Assembly: GCF_900169785.1 (NCBI RefSeq)
Contig: NZ_FWER01000005.1
Coordinates: forward strand, 62,001-126,000
DNA: 64,000 nt
Direction of reading: 5' to 3'
DNA from: Rhizobium sullae
GTDB taxonomy: Bacteria; Pseudomonadota; Alphaproteobacteria; Rhizobiales; Rhizobiaceae
Program-made: the position numbers and the translations under genes
In this document: in pieces, positions 7,502 through 16,228 of the stretch
Layout of the letters: each line of letters opens with the position of its first letter
How positions within the stretch are numbered: position 1 is the first letter of the stretch
Notes under the pieces: model-generated
The model's database searches: none
The model's input: the letters and a program-made list of their open reading frames with translations, nothing else
Told to the model about the DNA's origin: nothing

Positions 7502-8554
7502 ATGAATCTTTCTATCAAGACCGCGCTCGTTTCCAATCTTGTCATGGCCTCTTTCGGATTGGCCGTTCCGGCGGCTTGGGCTCGCGATCTGACCGTGGCG
7601 TCCTGGGGTGGAAGCTATCAGGACGCACAACGTGAAATCTACTTTAAGCCGTTTTCCGAAAAAATCGGCAAGCCACTGCTCGAGGAAGCCTGGGATGGGG
7701 GCATTGGTGTGCTCCAGGCTAAGGTTAAGGCCGGCGCACCCAATTGGGACGTCGTTCAGGTTGAGGCCGAAGAACTTGCTCTTGGCTGCGCCGACGGACT
7801 TTTCGAGAAGATTGACTGGGACAAGCTTGGCGGCAAGGACAAGTTTCTGCCGGATGCCGTCAGCGACTGCGGTGTTGGCGCAATCGTCTGGTCAACGGCG
7901 ATCGCCTACGACGGTGCAAGGCTAAAGGATGGTCCGAAATCCTGGGTCGATTTCTGGGACATGAAGAAATTCCCTGGTAAGCGGTCGCTGCGAAAAGGGG
8001 CAAAATATACGCTCGAATTTGCGCTGCTCGCCGACGGCGTGAAGAAGGACGAAGTCTACGACGTTCTTGCCACTCCGGAAGGTGTCGATCGAGCGTTCAA
8101 GAAGCTCGACGAATTGCGCCCGAACATCGTCTGGTGGGAATCAGGCGCACAACCCCTGCAATTGCTTGCTTCGGGTGAAGTCGTCATGGCGTCAGCTTAT
8201 AACGGCCGCATCACTGGTATCAACCGCACGGAGAACAAGAACTTCAAGGTCGTCTGGCCGGGAAGCATCTATGCAATCGACAGCTGGGTCGTCTTGAAAG
8301 ATGCAGAAAACAAGGTACTCGGCCAAGATTTCATCGCGTTTGCAAGCGAGGCCGCAAATCAGGTCATGTTGCCCGGTTACATCGCCTATGGACTGTCGAA
8401 CGTCGAAGCCGCCAGCAATGTTTCAGCGGAATATGCCTCGGACGTGCCGACAGATGTCAACAATATGACGGACTCACTGCCACTGAACACCGATTTCTGG
8501 ATCGACAATGCCGAAGCTCTGACGCAGCGCTTCAACGCTTGGCTAGCACAGTAA
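7502..8554 (+). CDS. ABC transporter substrate-binding protein, PotD/PotF type
   Basis: Protein of 350 residues with a signal peptide (hydrophobic stretch and cleavage after about AAWA, residue 26) followed by LTVASWGGSYQDAQREIYF, the typical beginning of spermidine/putrescine-type binding proteins. The start at 7502 follows GAGGGA at optimal spacing; the longer frame beginning at 7460 lacks a signal and runs through the ribosome site. First gene of the importer and 60 bp after the aminotransferase. A strong hairpin follows it, which often keeps binding-protein mRNA more abundant than that for the membrane parts. Confidence 0.9.
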   Translation: MNLSIKTALVSNLVMASFGLAVPAAWARDLTVASWGGSYQDAQREIYFKPFSEKIGKPLLEEAWDGGIGVLQAKVKAGAPNWDVVQVEAEELALGCADGLFEKIDWDKLGGKDKFLPDAVSDCGVGAIVWSTAIAYDGARLKDGPKSWVDFWDMKKFPGKRSLRKGAKYTLEFALLADGVKKDEVYDVLATPEGVDRAFKKLDELRPNIVWWESGAQPLQLLASGEVVMASAYNGRITGINRTENKNFKVVWPGSIYAIDSWVVLKDAENKVLGQDFIAFASEAANQVMLPGYIAYGLSNVEAASNVSAEYASDVPTDVNNMTDSLPLNTDFWIDNAEALTQRFNAWLAQ

Positions 8555-8569
8555 AAAGTTCCTCCCGGA

Positions 8570-8605
8570 CGGCGCGCGCAGCAGGACTATCTTGAGTGCG
8601 CGCCG
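8570..8605 (+). repeat. Intercistronic hairpin after the binding-protein gene
   Basis: Eight-base GC-rich stem (CGGCGCGC, 8570-8577; GCGCGCCG, 8598-8605) with a 20-base loop between the binding-protein and ATPase genes. No T-run follows, so it is more likely an mRNA-stabilising or attenuating hairpin than a full terminator. Confidence 0.5.
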
Positions 8606-8679
8606 CCGCATTTCTTCGACGTCGGCCGGCCATTCTTTCATCTCGATATGAGCCGGTCAAAACTACACGGAGAGCGCCT

Positions 8680-9747
8680 GTGAGTGACCTGCGCATACGT
8701 TTTGATCAAATCAGCAAATCCTATGGTCCGCTTTGTGTCATCGACAATCTCGACCTCGATATTGCCAGAGGCGAATTCGTCAGCCTTCTCGGCCCTTCCG
8801 GCTCGGGTAAGACAACGCTTCTGATGATGCTGGCGGGTTTCGAGACACCGACCCAAGGCACCATCTTGGTTGATGGCGAGCCCGTCAATAGTGTGCCCAC
8901 CCATCGCCGCGACATGGGTGTAGTATTTCAGAATTATGCGCTCTTTCCCCACATGAGTGTTGCCGAAAACGTTGCCTTTCCCTTGCAGATGCGCTCGGTG
9001 GGCAAAGTTGAGATCGCCGAGCGGGTCACGAGAGCGCTAGACATGGTTCAACTCTCCGCCATGCGTGACCGCTGGCCTGCACAACTTTCCGGCGGGCAGC
9101 AGCAGCGGGTGGCCCTAGCTCGGGCATTGGTGTTCGAGCCCCGTGTCGTGCTGATGGACGAGCCGCTCGGTGCGCTTGACAAGAATTTACGTGAACAGAT
9201 GCAACTCGACATCCGCGCCCTGCATAATCGCCTCGAACTGACCATTGTCTTTGTAACGCACGATCAGTCAGAAGCGCTGACCATGTCTGATCGGATCGCC
9301 GTATTCAACAAGGGCAAGATTGAGCAGATCGGCACGCCCCGCGAGATCTACGACCACCCGAGAACGCGGTTTGTCGCGGAGTTCATTGGCGAAACGAACT
9401 TGCTCCAGGGTACCATCGAGAGCGTTGACGGATCGCAAGGGCTAATTCGCCTTCAGAACGGTGGCCAGATGAGCGCAACGCTTGGGGATGTGATGCGCGC
9501 GGGTCAACAGGTGCTCGTCTCGATCCGGCCAGAACGGATCGAATTAAAAGAGACAAAGACGGGAATGAACAGCTTTGCGGCTAACGTCACCGATAGCGTC
9601 TATCAAGGCGATCATCTGAGGGTGCATTTGGACGGGAATGGCAACAGTGTTGTCGCACGCCTTGGCCGCAAATCCCACGAATGGCCCGTCGGTGCCAGTG
9701 TCGTTGCCGAGTTCCAGTCTTCGGATTGCTGGACCATCGCATCATGA
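8680..9747 (+). CDS. ABC transporter ATP-binding protein, PotA type
   Basis: Protein of 355 residues: Walker A GPSGSGKTT, Q-loop VFQNYALFPHMSV, signature [15 protein letters not shown], Walker B VLMDEPLGALD, H-loop VTHDQSEA, then a C-terminal TOBE/OB regulatory domain from about residue 240. The start GTG 8680 is preferred because CGGAGAG precedes it; the frame is open upstream to 8596 but that part covers the hairpin. Overlaps the next gene by ATGA, so it is translationally coupled with the permease. Energises the polyamine-type importer. Confidence 0.9.
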   Translation: MSDLRIRFDQISKSYGPLCVIDNLDLDIARGEFVSLLGPSGSGKTTLLMMLAGFETPTQGTILVDGEPVNSVPTHRRDMGVVFQNYALFPHMSVAENVAFPLQMRSVGKVEIAERVTRALDMVQLSAMRDRWPAQLSGGQQQRVALARALVFEPRVVLMDEPLGALDKNLREQMQLDIRALHNRLELTIVFVTHDQSEALTMSDRIAVFNKGKIEQIGTPREIYDHPRTRFVAEFIGETNLLQGTIESVDGSQGLIRLQNGGQMSATLGDVMRAGQQVLVSIRPERIELKETKTGMNSFAANVTDSVYQGDHLRVHLDGNGNSVVARLGRKSHEWPVGASVVAEFQSSDCWTIAS

Positions 9748-10919
9748 CCGGCAGGGCAATAAAGAATCTGCGGGCAACGCTTCTCCTTGCTCCGCTCCTC
9801 CTGTTCAGCGCGGTGTTTTTCATCTGGCCACTAATGACGATGATGTCCCAGGCGGTCTCCGACACGGCGGTGTTACGCATTTTGCCAGAGACGGCGAAAG
9901 CTGCAAACTCTTGGGATGGACGGTCGGCGCCGACACCCGAATTGAAGGCGGCCTTGGTCAAGGACCTGAAGCAGGCTACCGATACGCAGGCCATAGGCGA
10001 CATGGTGCGACGGCTAAACAGCGCTCAGTCTGGCTTTCGCACTTTGATGTCCAAAACCCTGTCGGCCATTAACAGCAACGACCCTCTGCCAAGTCTTGAG
10101 CAGATCGATCCACGCTGGCAAAATCCAGAGTTCTGGCGGGCGATCACGGGCGCACTATCACCGACGACAGACCGTCATCTCCTGGCAGCGGTCGATCTCA
10201 CCCGGGACTCGTCGGGGAGCATCGTCGAAATGCCGCCAGAGGCTTCCGCCAATCGGACAATCATGTTGCGCACCTTCTGGATCGCAGCCTTAGTAACGCT
10301 CGCCTGCACCGTGATCGGCTTTCCATATGCGATGCTGATTGCTGCGTGCGACGGATGGAAGCGCCAGATCCTTCTCGCGGCGGTACTCTTACCGCTGTGG
10401 ACGTCTCTTATGGTGCGGACGGCAGCTTGGTTTATCATCCTCCAAGAAAAAGGCTTGATCAACGAGGTCCTGGAAGCGCTGGGTCTCATTAACAGCCCGC
10501 TGCCCCTGATCTTCAACCGCACGGGCGTCATCATCGCAATGACGCATGTTCTACTTCCTTTCATGGTTCTGCCGATTTACAGCGTGCTGATAGCTATCCC
10601 GAGAAACCTGATGCCCGCCGCCGCATCGCTGGGAGCGCATCCTATCAAGGCATTCCTACATGTGCTTTTGCCGCTGAGTCTGCGGGGCGTTGCTTCCGGT
10701 GCGTTGCTCGTCTTCATGTCGGCCATCGGCTACTATATCACGCCGGCTCTCATCGGGGGGCCGGGCGACCAGATGATCAGTTCCGTGATCGCCTTCTATG
10801 CAACCGGTTCGGCCAATTGGAGCATGGCGGGCGCCTTGGGCCTGGTTCTTCTGGTAGCCACCATTGCCCTGTACACCGTCTATGCGCGCCTTGCAGCCGA
10901 AGATCCAAGGAGAGCTTGA
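9744..10919 (+). CDS. ABC transporter permease, PotB type with long periplasmic loop
   Basis: Protein of 391 residues with an N-terminal membrane helix (about 12-33), then a hydrophilic stretch of about 130 residues, and five further helices from about 175 containing the EAA-like cytoplasmic loop (MPAAASLGAHPIKAFLHVLLPLSLRG). Ordinary PotB proteins are near 280 residues; the extra length is all in the loop after helix 1, which should face the periplasm and contact the binding protein. The start ATG overlaps the ATPase stop. Partner of the permease that follows 3 bp later. Confidence 0.87.
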   Translation: MTGRAIKNLRATLLLAPLLLFSAVFFIWPLMTMMSQAVSDTAVLRILPETAKAANSWDGRSAPTPELKAALVKDLKQATDTQAIGDMVRRLNSAQSGFRTLMSKTLSAINSNDPLPSLEQIDPRWQNPEFWRAITGALSPTTDRHLLAAVDLTRDSSGSIVEMPPEASANRTIMLRTFWIAALVTLACTVIGFPYAMLIAACDGWKRQILLAAVLLPLWTSLMVRTAAWFIILQEKGLINEVLEALGLINSPLPLIFNRTGVIIAMTHVLLPFMVLPIYSVLIAIPRNLMPAAASLGAHPIKAFLHVLLPLSLRGVASGALLVFMSAIGYYITPALIGGPGDQMISSVIAFYATGSANWSMAGALGLVLLVATIALYTVYARLAAEDPRRA

Positions 10920-10922
10920 GTC

Positions 10923-11705
10923 GTGACCACGTCCTTCAAAATTCTCTTTAGTATCGCCGTCATTGCGTTCTTAATCGCACCACTCGTCGCGATCCTGCCC
11001 CTAGCCTTTACGTCAAGCGTTTTTTTGACCTATCCTATACCAGCATGGTCAATGCGATGGTTCGGTGAACTCGTCACTGCAGACGCCTGGAGTCGGTCGA
11101 TCATCAACAGTCTCATTGTCGGTTTCGGAACCACAGCCGTTTCACTTACGCTGGGTACGGCCGCCTCTCTTGGCTTGCGCCATCGAATGCTCTTCCTCTC
11201 GGGAGCATTGAAAACACTCTTCCTGCTGCCGATGGTAGTTCCGGCCGTCGTTCTAGGCGTCGGAATGCAGGTGCTATTCGTCCGGCTCGGCATCGCCAAC
11301 AGCTATATCGGCGTGATCGTCGCTCACACGGTTGTCGCCATTCCGTTCGTGGTCGTAAGTGTTAGCGCTGCTCTCACCGGAATCGACAAGCGTGTGGAAC
11401 TGGCTGCCCAAAGCCTCGGCGCCTCTCCAGCCACCGCATTGCGGCGTATCACATTTCCGCTTGCCATGCCGGGCATCATTTCAGGCGCTGTTCTCGCATT
11501 CGCCACATCGCTCGATGAAGTGGTTCTGACTCTATTTGTGGCCGGGCCAAATCAAAGAACGCTGGCTCGACAGATGTTTTCGACGATACGTGAAAATATC
11601 AGTCCAGCTATAGCAGCGGCGGCCCTGATTCTTATAGCAGGCACTGTAGTGATAGGTTTGATTGGCATTGTTATCGCCAAAGGCCGAAAAATGTGTGAGG
11701 CGTGA
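10923..11705 (+). CDS. ABC transporter permease, PotC type
   Basis: Protein of 260 residues with six predicted membrane helices and the EAA loop (ELAAQSLGASPATALRRITFPLAMPGI) near residue 160. The start is GTG 10923, three bases after the preceding permease stop. Second membrane subunit of the importer and last gene of the GntR-controlled operon; nothing gene-like follows for 360 bp. Confidence 0.9.
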   Translation: MTTSFKILFSIAVIAFLIAPLVAILPLAFTSSVFLTYPIPAWSMRWFGELVTADAWSRSIINSLIVGFGTTAVSLTLGTAASLGLRHRMLFLSGALKTLFLLPMVVPAVVLGVGMQVLFVRLGIANSYIGVIVAHTVVAIPFVVVSVSAALTGIDKRVELAAQSLGASPATALRRITFPLAMPGIISGAVLAFATSLDEVVLTLFVAGPNQRTLARQMFSTIRENISPAIAAAALILIAGTVVIGLIGIVIAKGRKMCEA

Positions 11706-12068
11706 GGCTTTCCACTCTAGCAAGCGCCTGAGGTCGCTGCTCCGGTGCAGCCGGACTTGCCGGCAACATCCTGATTGGCACCGTCATTGGAATGCATCGT
11801 CGACGCCGCTACTGGCGCGGTGGCGGCCTCCACGATGCATTTCTTCACGCCCACCGGCAATCATGAATTGTTGTACCGGCATACTCCTAGGCCTACCTTA
11901 TTCGCACCCTGATCGGCGCGGACAGCTGAGTTCGGCTGGCCTGAGCGAGCAGGTCTCTTAATCTGTTAATCTGTCTCTACCAGCATCCGTCATTTCAGCC
12001 CGGCGCGGACTCCATGCTGCCACGCCTACTGCTGAGATACCAAAAGCGATCCTCTCAAATCCTTATTG
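11706..12068. other. Intergenic gap without recognisable gene
   Basis: About 360 bases between convergent transcription units. Short open frames exist on both strands but none has a ribosome site or protein-like composition that I recognise. No strong terminator hairpin was found by eye. Confidence 0.5.
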
Positions 12069-12923
12069 TCAAATTGCTGAAGCCAAGCGACTCTCCGTGT
12101 AAAGCGCGCGAAGCCTTCTTGAGACGGGGCCAGGCTTGCCGTCACCGATGGTGACTTCATCAATCTTGATCACCGAGGTGGAGAAGTTGGTTGCAGACGT
12201 GATGAAGGCTTCCGCCGCCACCTGAGCTTCTTCCACAGAAAATGCCCTTTCTTCAACGGCCATTCCAGCGCCGCGAGCGAGATCCATGATGCTCGCGCGG
12301 GTGATCCCGTGTAGCAGCGCATTCGACAGGCCACGTGTCACGAGCGTTCCGTCGGCTTTCACGATGTGGGCTGTTGCAGCACTGCCCTCGGTGACAAGCC
12401 CATCCTCAACGAGCCACGCGTCGTCGGCACCGCGCCGCATCGCCTCCATCTTCGCCATGGATGGATAGAGCAGTTGCACGGTTTTGATGTCGCGTCGCTC
12501 CCAGCGCCAGTCCGGAACGGTGGCGATCGAGATGCCAGTCTCGCTCCGCGGATTGTTCAGTATCGGCTTTGCCTGGGTGAAGAGTACCAGCGTCGGCTCC
12601 GCCTTGGTGGGATAGGCAAAATCGCGATCCGCGGCACCACGGCTGATCTGTAGGTAGATCAGCCCCTCATCCAGCCCGTTGCGATGGACGATCTCCCGAT
12701 GGGCGTCCAGCAGCGACGGTTCGGAGAGCGGGCAGGGAATGCCGAGCTCTGAAAGGGACCGCTGAAGACGGGCGCTATGGCCATGGTAGTCAATCAGCTT
12801 GCCGCCGATGACGGCTGTGACTTCGTAGATGGCGTCAGCAAACAGAAAGCCACGATCGAAAACGGACACTTTCGCATCGGCTTCGGGAAGCCAGGTGCCA
12901 TTCAAATAAACAATGCGGCTCAT
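12069..12923 (-). CDS. D-amino-acid aminotransferase (class IV PLP enzyme)
   Basis: Protein of 284 residues of the branched-chain/D-alanine aminotransferase fold. It opens with IVYLNGTWLPEADAKVSVFDRGFLFADAIYEV, typical of D-amino-acid transaminases; the Schiff-base lysine is in RRDIKTVQLL near residue 145 and the PLP cradle in VTEGSAATAHIV. It would convert a D-amino acid and 2-oxoglutarate or pyruvate to keto acid plus D-Glu or D-Ala. It lies 11 bp after PxpA on the same strand, so the two are co-transcribed. With PxpABC making glutamate and a 2-hydroxyacid dehydrogenase nearby, a route through D-amino acid, keto acid and hydroxy acid is plausible. Confidence 0.88.
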   Translation of the reverse strand: MSRIVYLNGTWLPEADAKVSVFDRGFLFADAIYEVTAVIGGKLIDYHGHSARLQRSLSELGIPCPLSEPSLLDAHREIVHRNGLDEGLIYLQISRGAADRDFAYPTKAEPTLVLFTQAKPILNNPRSETGISIATVPDWRWERRDIKTVQLLYPSMAKMEAMRRGADDAWLVEDGLVTEGSAATAHIVKADGTLVTRGLSNALLHGITRASIMDLARGAGMAVEERAFSVEEAQVAAEAFITSATNFSTSVIKIDEVTIGDGKPGPVSRRLRALYTESRLASAI

Positions 12924-12934
12924 TACGTCCTCGT

Positions 12935-13708
12935 TCAGATCGCGGGTTTTGCAAAGGGAGCGATATTGACGCCATGGGCGGCGAGTGATGTGCGCAAGGC
13001 GCGGACCATCGCTACAGCATGGGGATTATCGCCGTGAACACAGATCGTCGCCGCTTCTACGGGCAACCTTCTCCCGCCCACGGTGGGAATAACGCCATCC
13101 CGGACCATCGACACAACCTGGTCGACGCTCTGCTGCGGATCGTGAATGACCGATCCTTCCATCTGCCTGGAGGTCAGCATGCCGGCATCGTCATAGGTCC
13201 GGTCGGCATAGATTTCGCAGGCGACGCGAAGACCGGCGACTTCTGCTGCCTTCATCGTTTCCGAATAGGGAAGGGTAATGAACACGAGCGTTGGATCGAC
13301 TGCCTTGATGGCGCGAACGCAGACGGCGGCGAGTTCGGCGTCAATCGCCGCCATGTTGCCGAGGGAGCCATGGGTTTTGACATGGGTTATCGGCCAGGAC
13401 AGGGCTGTCGCCATGCCCTGCATGGCCGCGATCTGATAGATGATCTGCGCTTCCAGATCTTCAGGACGTTCGCCGGCAATGCGGCGGCGGCCGAAGCCGT
13501 AAAGATCCATAAAGGACGGGTGGGCACCGATCGCCACGCCTCTGGCCTTGGCGGCCAGGATCGTGTCGCGCATAACCACGGGGTCTCCCGCGTGAAATCC
13601 GCAGGCAATGTTGGCGGTGGAAATAAGCTCTAGCATCGATTCGTCATCGCCCATCTTGTAGGCGCCGAAGCTTTCTCCCATGTCACAATTGAGGTCGATG
13701 GTTGCCAT
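12935..13708 (-). CDS. pxpA: 5-oxoprolinase subunit A (LamB/YcsF family)
   Basis: Protein of 257 residues of the YcsF family, TIM-barrel-like. It starts IDLNCDMGESFGAYKMGDD and has the conserved IACGFHAGDP near residue 35 and GAHPSFMDLYGFGRR near 65. PxpA works with PxpB and PxpC as the prokaryotic ATP-dependent 5-oxoprolinase, opening the lactam to L-glutamate. Unusually it is not in line with pxpBC but divergent from them across a 185-bp region carrying a possible regulatory palindrome. Some operons of this type may act on other lactams or amides. Confidence 0.88.
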   Translation of the reverse strand: MATIDLNCDMGESFGAYKMGDDESMLELISTANIACGFHAGDPVVMRDTILAAKARGVAIGAHPSFMDLYGFGRRRIAGERPEDLEAQIIYQIAAMQGMATALSWPITHVKTHGSLGNMAAIDAELAAVCVRAIKAVDPTLVFITLPYSETMKAAEVAGLRVACEIYADRTYDDAGMLTSRQMEGSVIHDPQQSVDQVVSMVRDGVIPTVGGRRLPVEAATICVHGDNPHAVAMVRALRTSLAAHGVNIAPFAKPAI

Positions 13709-13803
13709 GCGATAGAACTCCTTGCAGGGTGGACCTGCGTTGCAGCAATTATGGTTTCCCTGCGCAATTTAAGTTTGGCGCGTTGCATTTAAAGCAGTTT
13801 TTG

Positions 13804-13825
13804 TTGACATACAGTTGGTATACTG
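13804..13825. promoter_or_regulatory. Promoter/operator motif CAGTTGGTATACTG, copy 1
   Basis: CAGTTGGTATACTG (13812-13825) has inverted CAGT/ACTG arms and contains GTATAC. A TTGACA hexamer lies immediately upstream at 13804-13809. Nearly the same string, CAGTGGTATACTG, occurs at 22331-22343 before the DUF1989/ABC operon. Likely binding site for one of the two GntR regulators of the island. Confidence 0.55.
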
Positions 13826-13893
13826 AAATAGCAATAGCGCGCGATAAGCGAGAATCGCACCTGTCAGCAACGGACGAAGGGGAACTGCATACG

Positions 13894-14619
13894 ATGTTCA
13901 AGATGTTTCCGCGCATTCTTGCGTGCGGCGACAGCGCCTTGTCTGTTGAGTTGTGCGACACCATTGACGAGGCAGTGAGCGAGCGAGTCATAGCGCTCGC
14001 ACAAAATCTAGCGGATGCGCCGGTGAATGGTGTCGAGGAGCTCGTGCCGACCTACCGCTCGTTGATGGTGTTTTATGATCCTGAAACGGTTCGTGGGCAC
14101 AGTCTCGCGATGACGTTGCGTCAGCGGTTGGATGCCCTTGTCGTCGGCGATAGCCACATGCGGCGTTTCCACGTGCCTGTCGTCTATGGCGGGACAATGG
14201 GTATGGACCTGCAGGAACTCGCCGACATGAAGGATTTGACGGTTTCCCAGCTGATCGAACTTCATTCGTCGGCTGAATATCGGGTCTTCATGATCGGTTT
14301 TGCGCCCGGCTTTGCCTATCTCGGTGGGCTGCCGGAAATCCTGCATACGCCACGTCTTGCAACGCCCCGGCAAAGGATAGAGGCAGGCGCGATCGGCATC
14401 GGAGGCAAGCAGGCGAGCATCAATTCCGTTCCGGGGCCGAGCGGCTGGCGGTTTCTCGGCCGGACGCCACTGCGGCTTTTCGATTCGGCAAGAGCCGAGC
14501 CATTTCTGCTCAAAGCCGGCGATCGCGTCACATTTCGGCCTGTCAGCGAGGACGAGGCCGAGACGCTTGATCGAGCGATCGCTGCGGGACGGATGACGGG
14601 CGAGGCGGTGCCGCAATGA
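13894..14619 (+). CDS. pxpB: 5-oxoprolinase subunit B (KipI family)
   Basis: Protein of 241 residues of the KipI/carboxyltransferase domain 1 family. It has RILACGDSALSVELCDTID at the start, a central HVPVVYGG and the strongly conserved MIGFAPGFAYLGGLPE and RQRIEAGAIGIGGKQASIN segments. ATG 13894 follows GAAGGGGAA; the frame is open to 13702 but that stretch is the promoter region. Overlaps pxpC by four bases. Forms a complex with PxpC; both are needed with PxpA for ATP-dependent oxoproline opening. Confidence 0.9.
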   Translation: MFKMFPRILACGDSALSVELCDTIDEAVSERVIALAQNLADAPVNGVEELVPTYRSLMVFYDPETVRGHSLAMTLRQRLDALVVGDSHMRRFHVPVVYGGTMGMDLQELADMKDLTVSQLIELHSSAEYRVFMIGFAPGFAYLGGLPEILHTPRLATPRQRIEAGAIGIGGKQASINSVPGPSGWRFLGRTPLRLFDSARAEPFLLKAGDRVTFRPVSEDEAETLDRAIAAGRMTGEAVPQ

Positions 14620-15587
14620 GCTTCATCGACATCAGGCAGATAGGGCCGATGACAACGGTCCAGGACCTCGGTCGAAAGGGCTTGCAACATGCAGGCGTAT
14701 CCGGTTCGGGCCCGATGGATGCCCCGTCCTTCCGTATCGCCAATGCCTTGGTCGGCAATGATCCGATGTGCGCCGGGCTGGAGTTTGCCGGCGTCGGCGG
14801 CAGTTTTACTGTCTCACGTCCTGTGCGTTTCGCGGTGACCGGCGGTGACGTCGATATCAGGCTCGATGGCATGAGGGCACATCCCTGGGAAAGCTACGAT
14901 CTTCTGCCGGGTGTGACGCTGACGATCGGCGCCTTGCGGGAGTGCCTCTGGGGCTATCTGGCGATATCCGGAGGCATCGACGTGGCGCCGGTCCTCGGCT
15001 CGCGCTCCACCCATCTTCGCAGCGGGCTTGGCGGCCACCACGGGCGCCGGTTACAGGCTGGCGACCGGTTGCCGATCGGTGACGCCGTTGGTTCAATCAA
15101 TCTTGCCTTGGGGCAACCCTGGCGCCGCAGCGGGCGTCCCATACGGGTGGTTTGCGGACCGCAGGACGATTATTTTGCCGAAGACGTCAGGCAGACATTT
15201 CTGGAGACGCCCTTCATCGTGTCCCCCACCCGGGATCGCATGGCGCAGGTGCTGGACGGGCCGCCGATCCGGGCAGCCGGAGGGCACGATATCGTCTCCG
15301 ACGGGACATGCCCGGGCTCCATCCAGGTGCCGTCTTCCAACAAGTTGCTTGTGCTGATGGCGGAACGGCAGACGGCGGGCGGTTATCCGAAGATCGCCAC
15401 GGTAGCCTCTGTCGATCTGCCGAGGCTGGCCCAGGTGGCAACCGGCCGCACAATCCGCTTTGCTCGCATTTCGCAGGGGCAGGCCGAGGAATTGTTGATC
15501 GCCGAACGGCGGGCCCTGCGCAGCGTCCTCGCAAATCTGGTAGCCAAGCCGGCCAGCAACGATCGACCGGGAGAGATATTGCAATGA
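14616..15587 (+). CDS. pxpC: 5-oxoprolinase subunit C (KipA family)
   Basis: Protein of 323 residues of the KipA/carboxyltransferase domain 2 family: TTVQDLGRKGLQHAGVSGSGPMD near the N-terminus, LWGYLAISGGIDVAPVLGSRST in the middle and SDGTCPGSIQVPSSNKLLVLMAERQTAGGYP toward the end, all highly conserved in PxpC. Start and stop overlap both neighbours (ATGA), so pxpB, pxpC and the following GntR gene are one translationally coupled unit. Confidence 0.9.
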   Translation: MSFIDIRQIGPMTTVQDLGRKGLQHAGVSGSGPMDAPSFRIANALVGNDPMCAGLEFAGVGGSFTVSRPVRFAVTGGDVDIRLDGMRAHPWESYDLLPGVTLTIGALRECLWGYLAISGGIDVAPVLGSRSTHLRSGLGGHHGRRLQAGDRLPIGDAVGSINLALGQPWRRSGRPIRVVCGPQDDYFAEDVRQTFLETPFIVSPTRDRMAQVLDGPPIRAAGGHDIVSDGTCPGSIQVPSSNKLLVLMAERQTAGGYPKIATVASVDLPRLAQVATGRTIRFARISQGQAEELLIAERRALRSVLANLVAKPASNDRPGEILQ

Positions 15588-16228
15588 ACCAGCCGCTTGC
15601 TCAACAGGCCTATGGGAAGATCATCGAGATGATCCTGTCCGGCACCTTGATGCCTGGCGATGCGCTGCAGGAAGCAAAGCTGGGCGACACATTGGACATG
15701 TCGCGCACCCCGGTGCGTGAGGCAATCAAGCGGATCGAAGCGGAGGGCTTGGCTGTTCAGGATGGCCGCTTTCTGAAGGTGCGAACGCTGACCGCCGCCG
15801 AAGTCGAGGAAATCTTCTTCCTGCGTCGGGTATTGGAATCCCACTGCGCCAGACAGGCAACCTCGGTTGCCGTTTCCGTACTCGACGAACTGGATGCGCG
15901 GGTTCGCCATCTGCTGCAACATGGTCCGGGCGAGGAAGACGAACAGCGCCGGGTCGACGATGACCTGCATCGGACGTTTGCGCTGTCCACCCGCAACGAG
16001 ATGATGGTCAGCACCATAGCCGACCTGCGCCGTCGCACCTGCATGTTCGACCACAGCAATTTGCCGCACCGTTTTTTGAAGAGCTGCGAAGAGCACCTGG
16101 AAATGCTCGATGCCCTGCGGGCTGGCGATGGTGACCGGGCAGGCCTCCTGATGGCGGAGCACATCAACCACGCCCGCGACGCCATTCTCGAAAGGCTCGC
16201 ACTATCCCTTGAAAGGACCGGGGAATGA
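15584..16228 (+). CDS. GntR-family regulator (FCD subfamily)
   Basis: Protein of 214 residues with an N-terminal winged helix (QQAYGKIIEMILSGTLMPGD through SRTPVREAIKRIEAEGL) and an FCD helical ligand domain. The frame is open far upstream, but the real start is the ATG overlapping the pxpC stop. Its position inside the operon suggests feedback control of the pxp genes. A second GntR gene lies at 18421; only 2.2 kb separates the two, and they may divide control of the island. Confidence 0.9.
   Translation: MNQPLAQQAYGKIIEMILSGTLMPGDALQEAKLGDTLDMSRTPVREAIKRIEAEGLAVQDGRFLKVRTLTAAEVEEIFFLRRVLESHCARQATSVAVSVLDELDARVRHLLQHGPGEEDEQRRVDDDLHRTFALSTRNEMMVSTIADLRRRTCMFDHSNLPHRFLKSCEEHLEMLDALRAGDGDRAGLLMAEHINHARDAILERLALSLERTGE

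Noticed and set aside
6545..7630. 361-codon open frame on the minus strand
   Set aside because: Antisense to the class III aminotransferase, whose PLP motifs and context are unambiguous.
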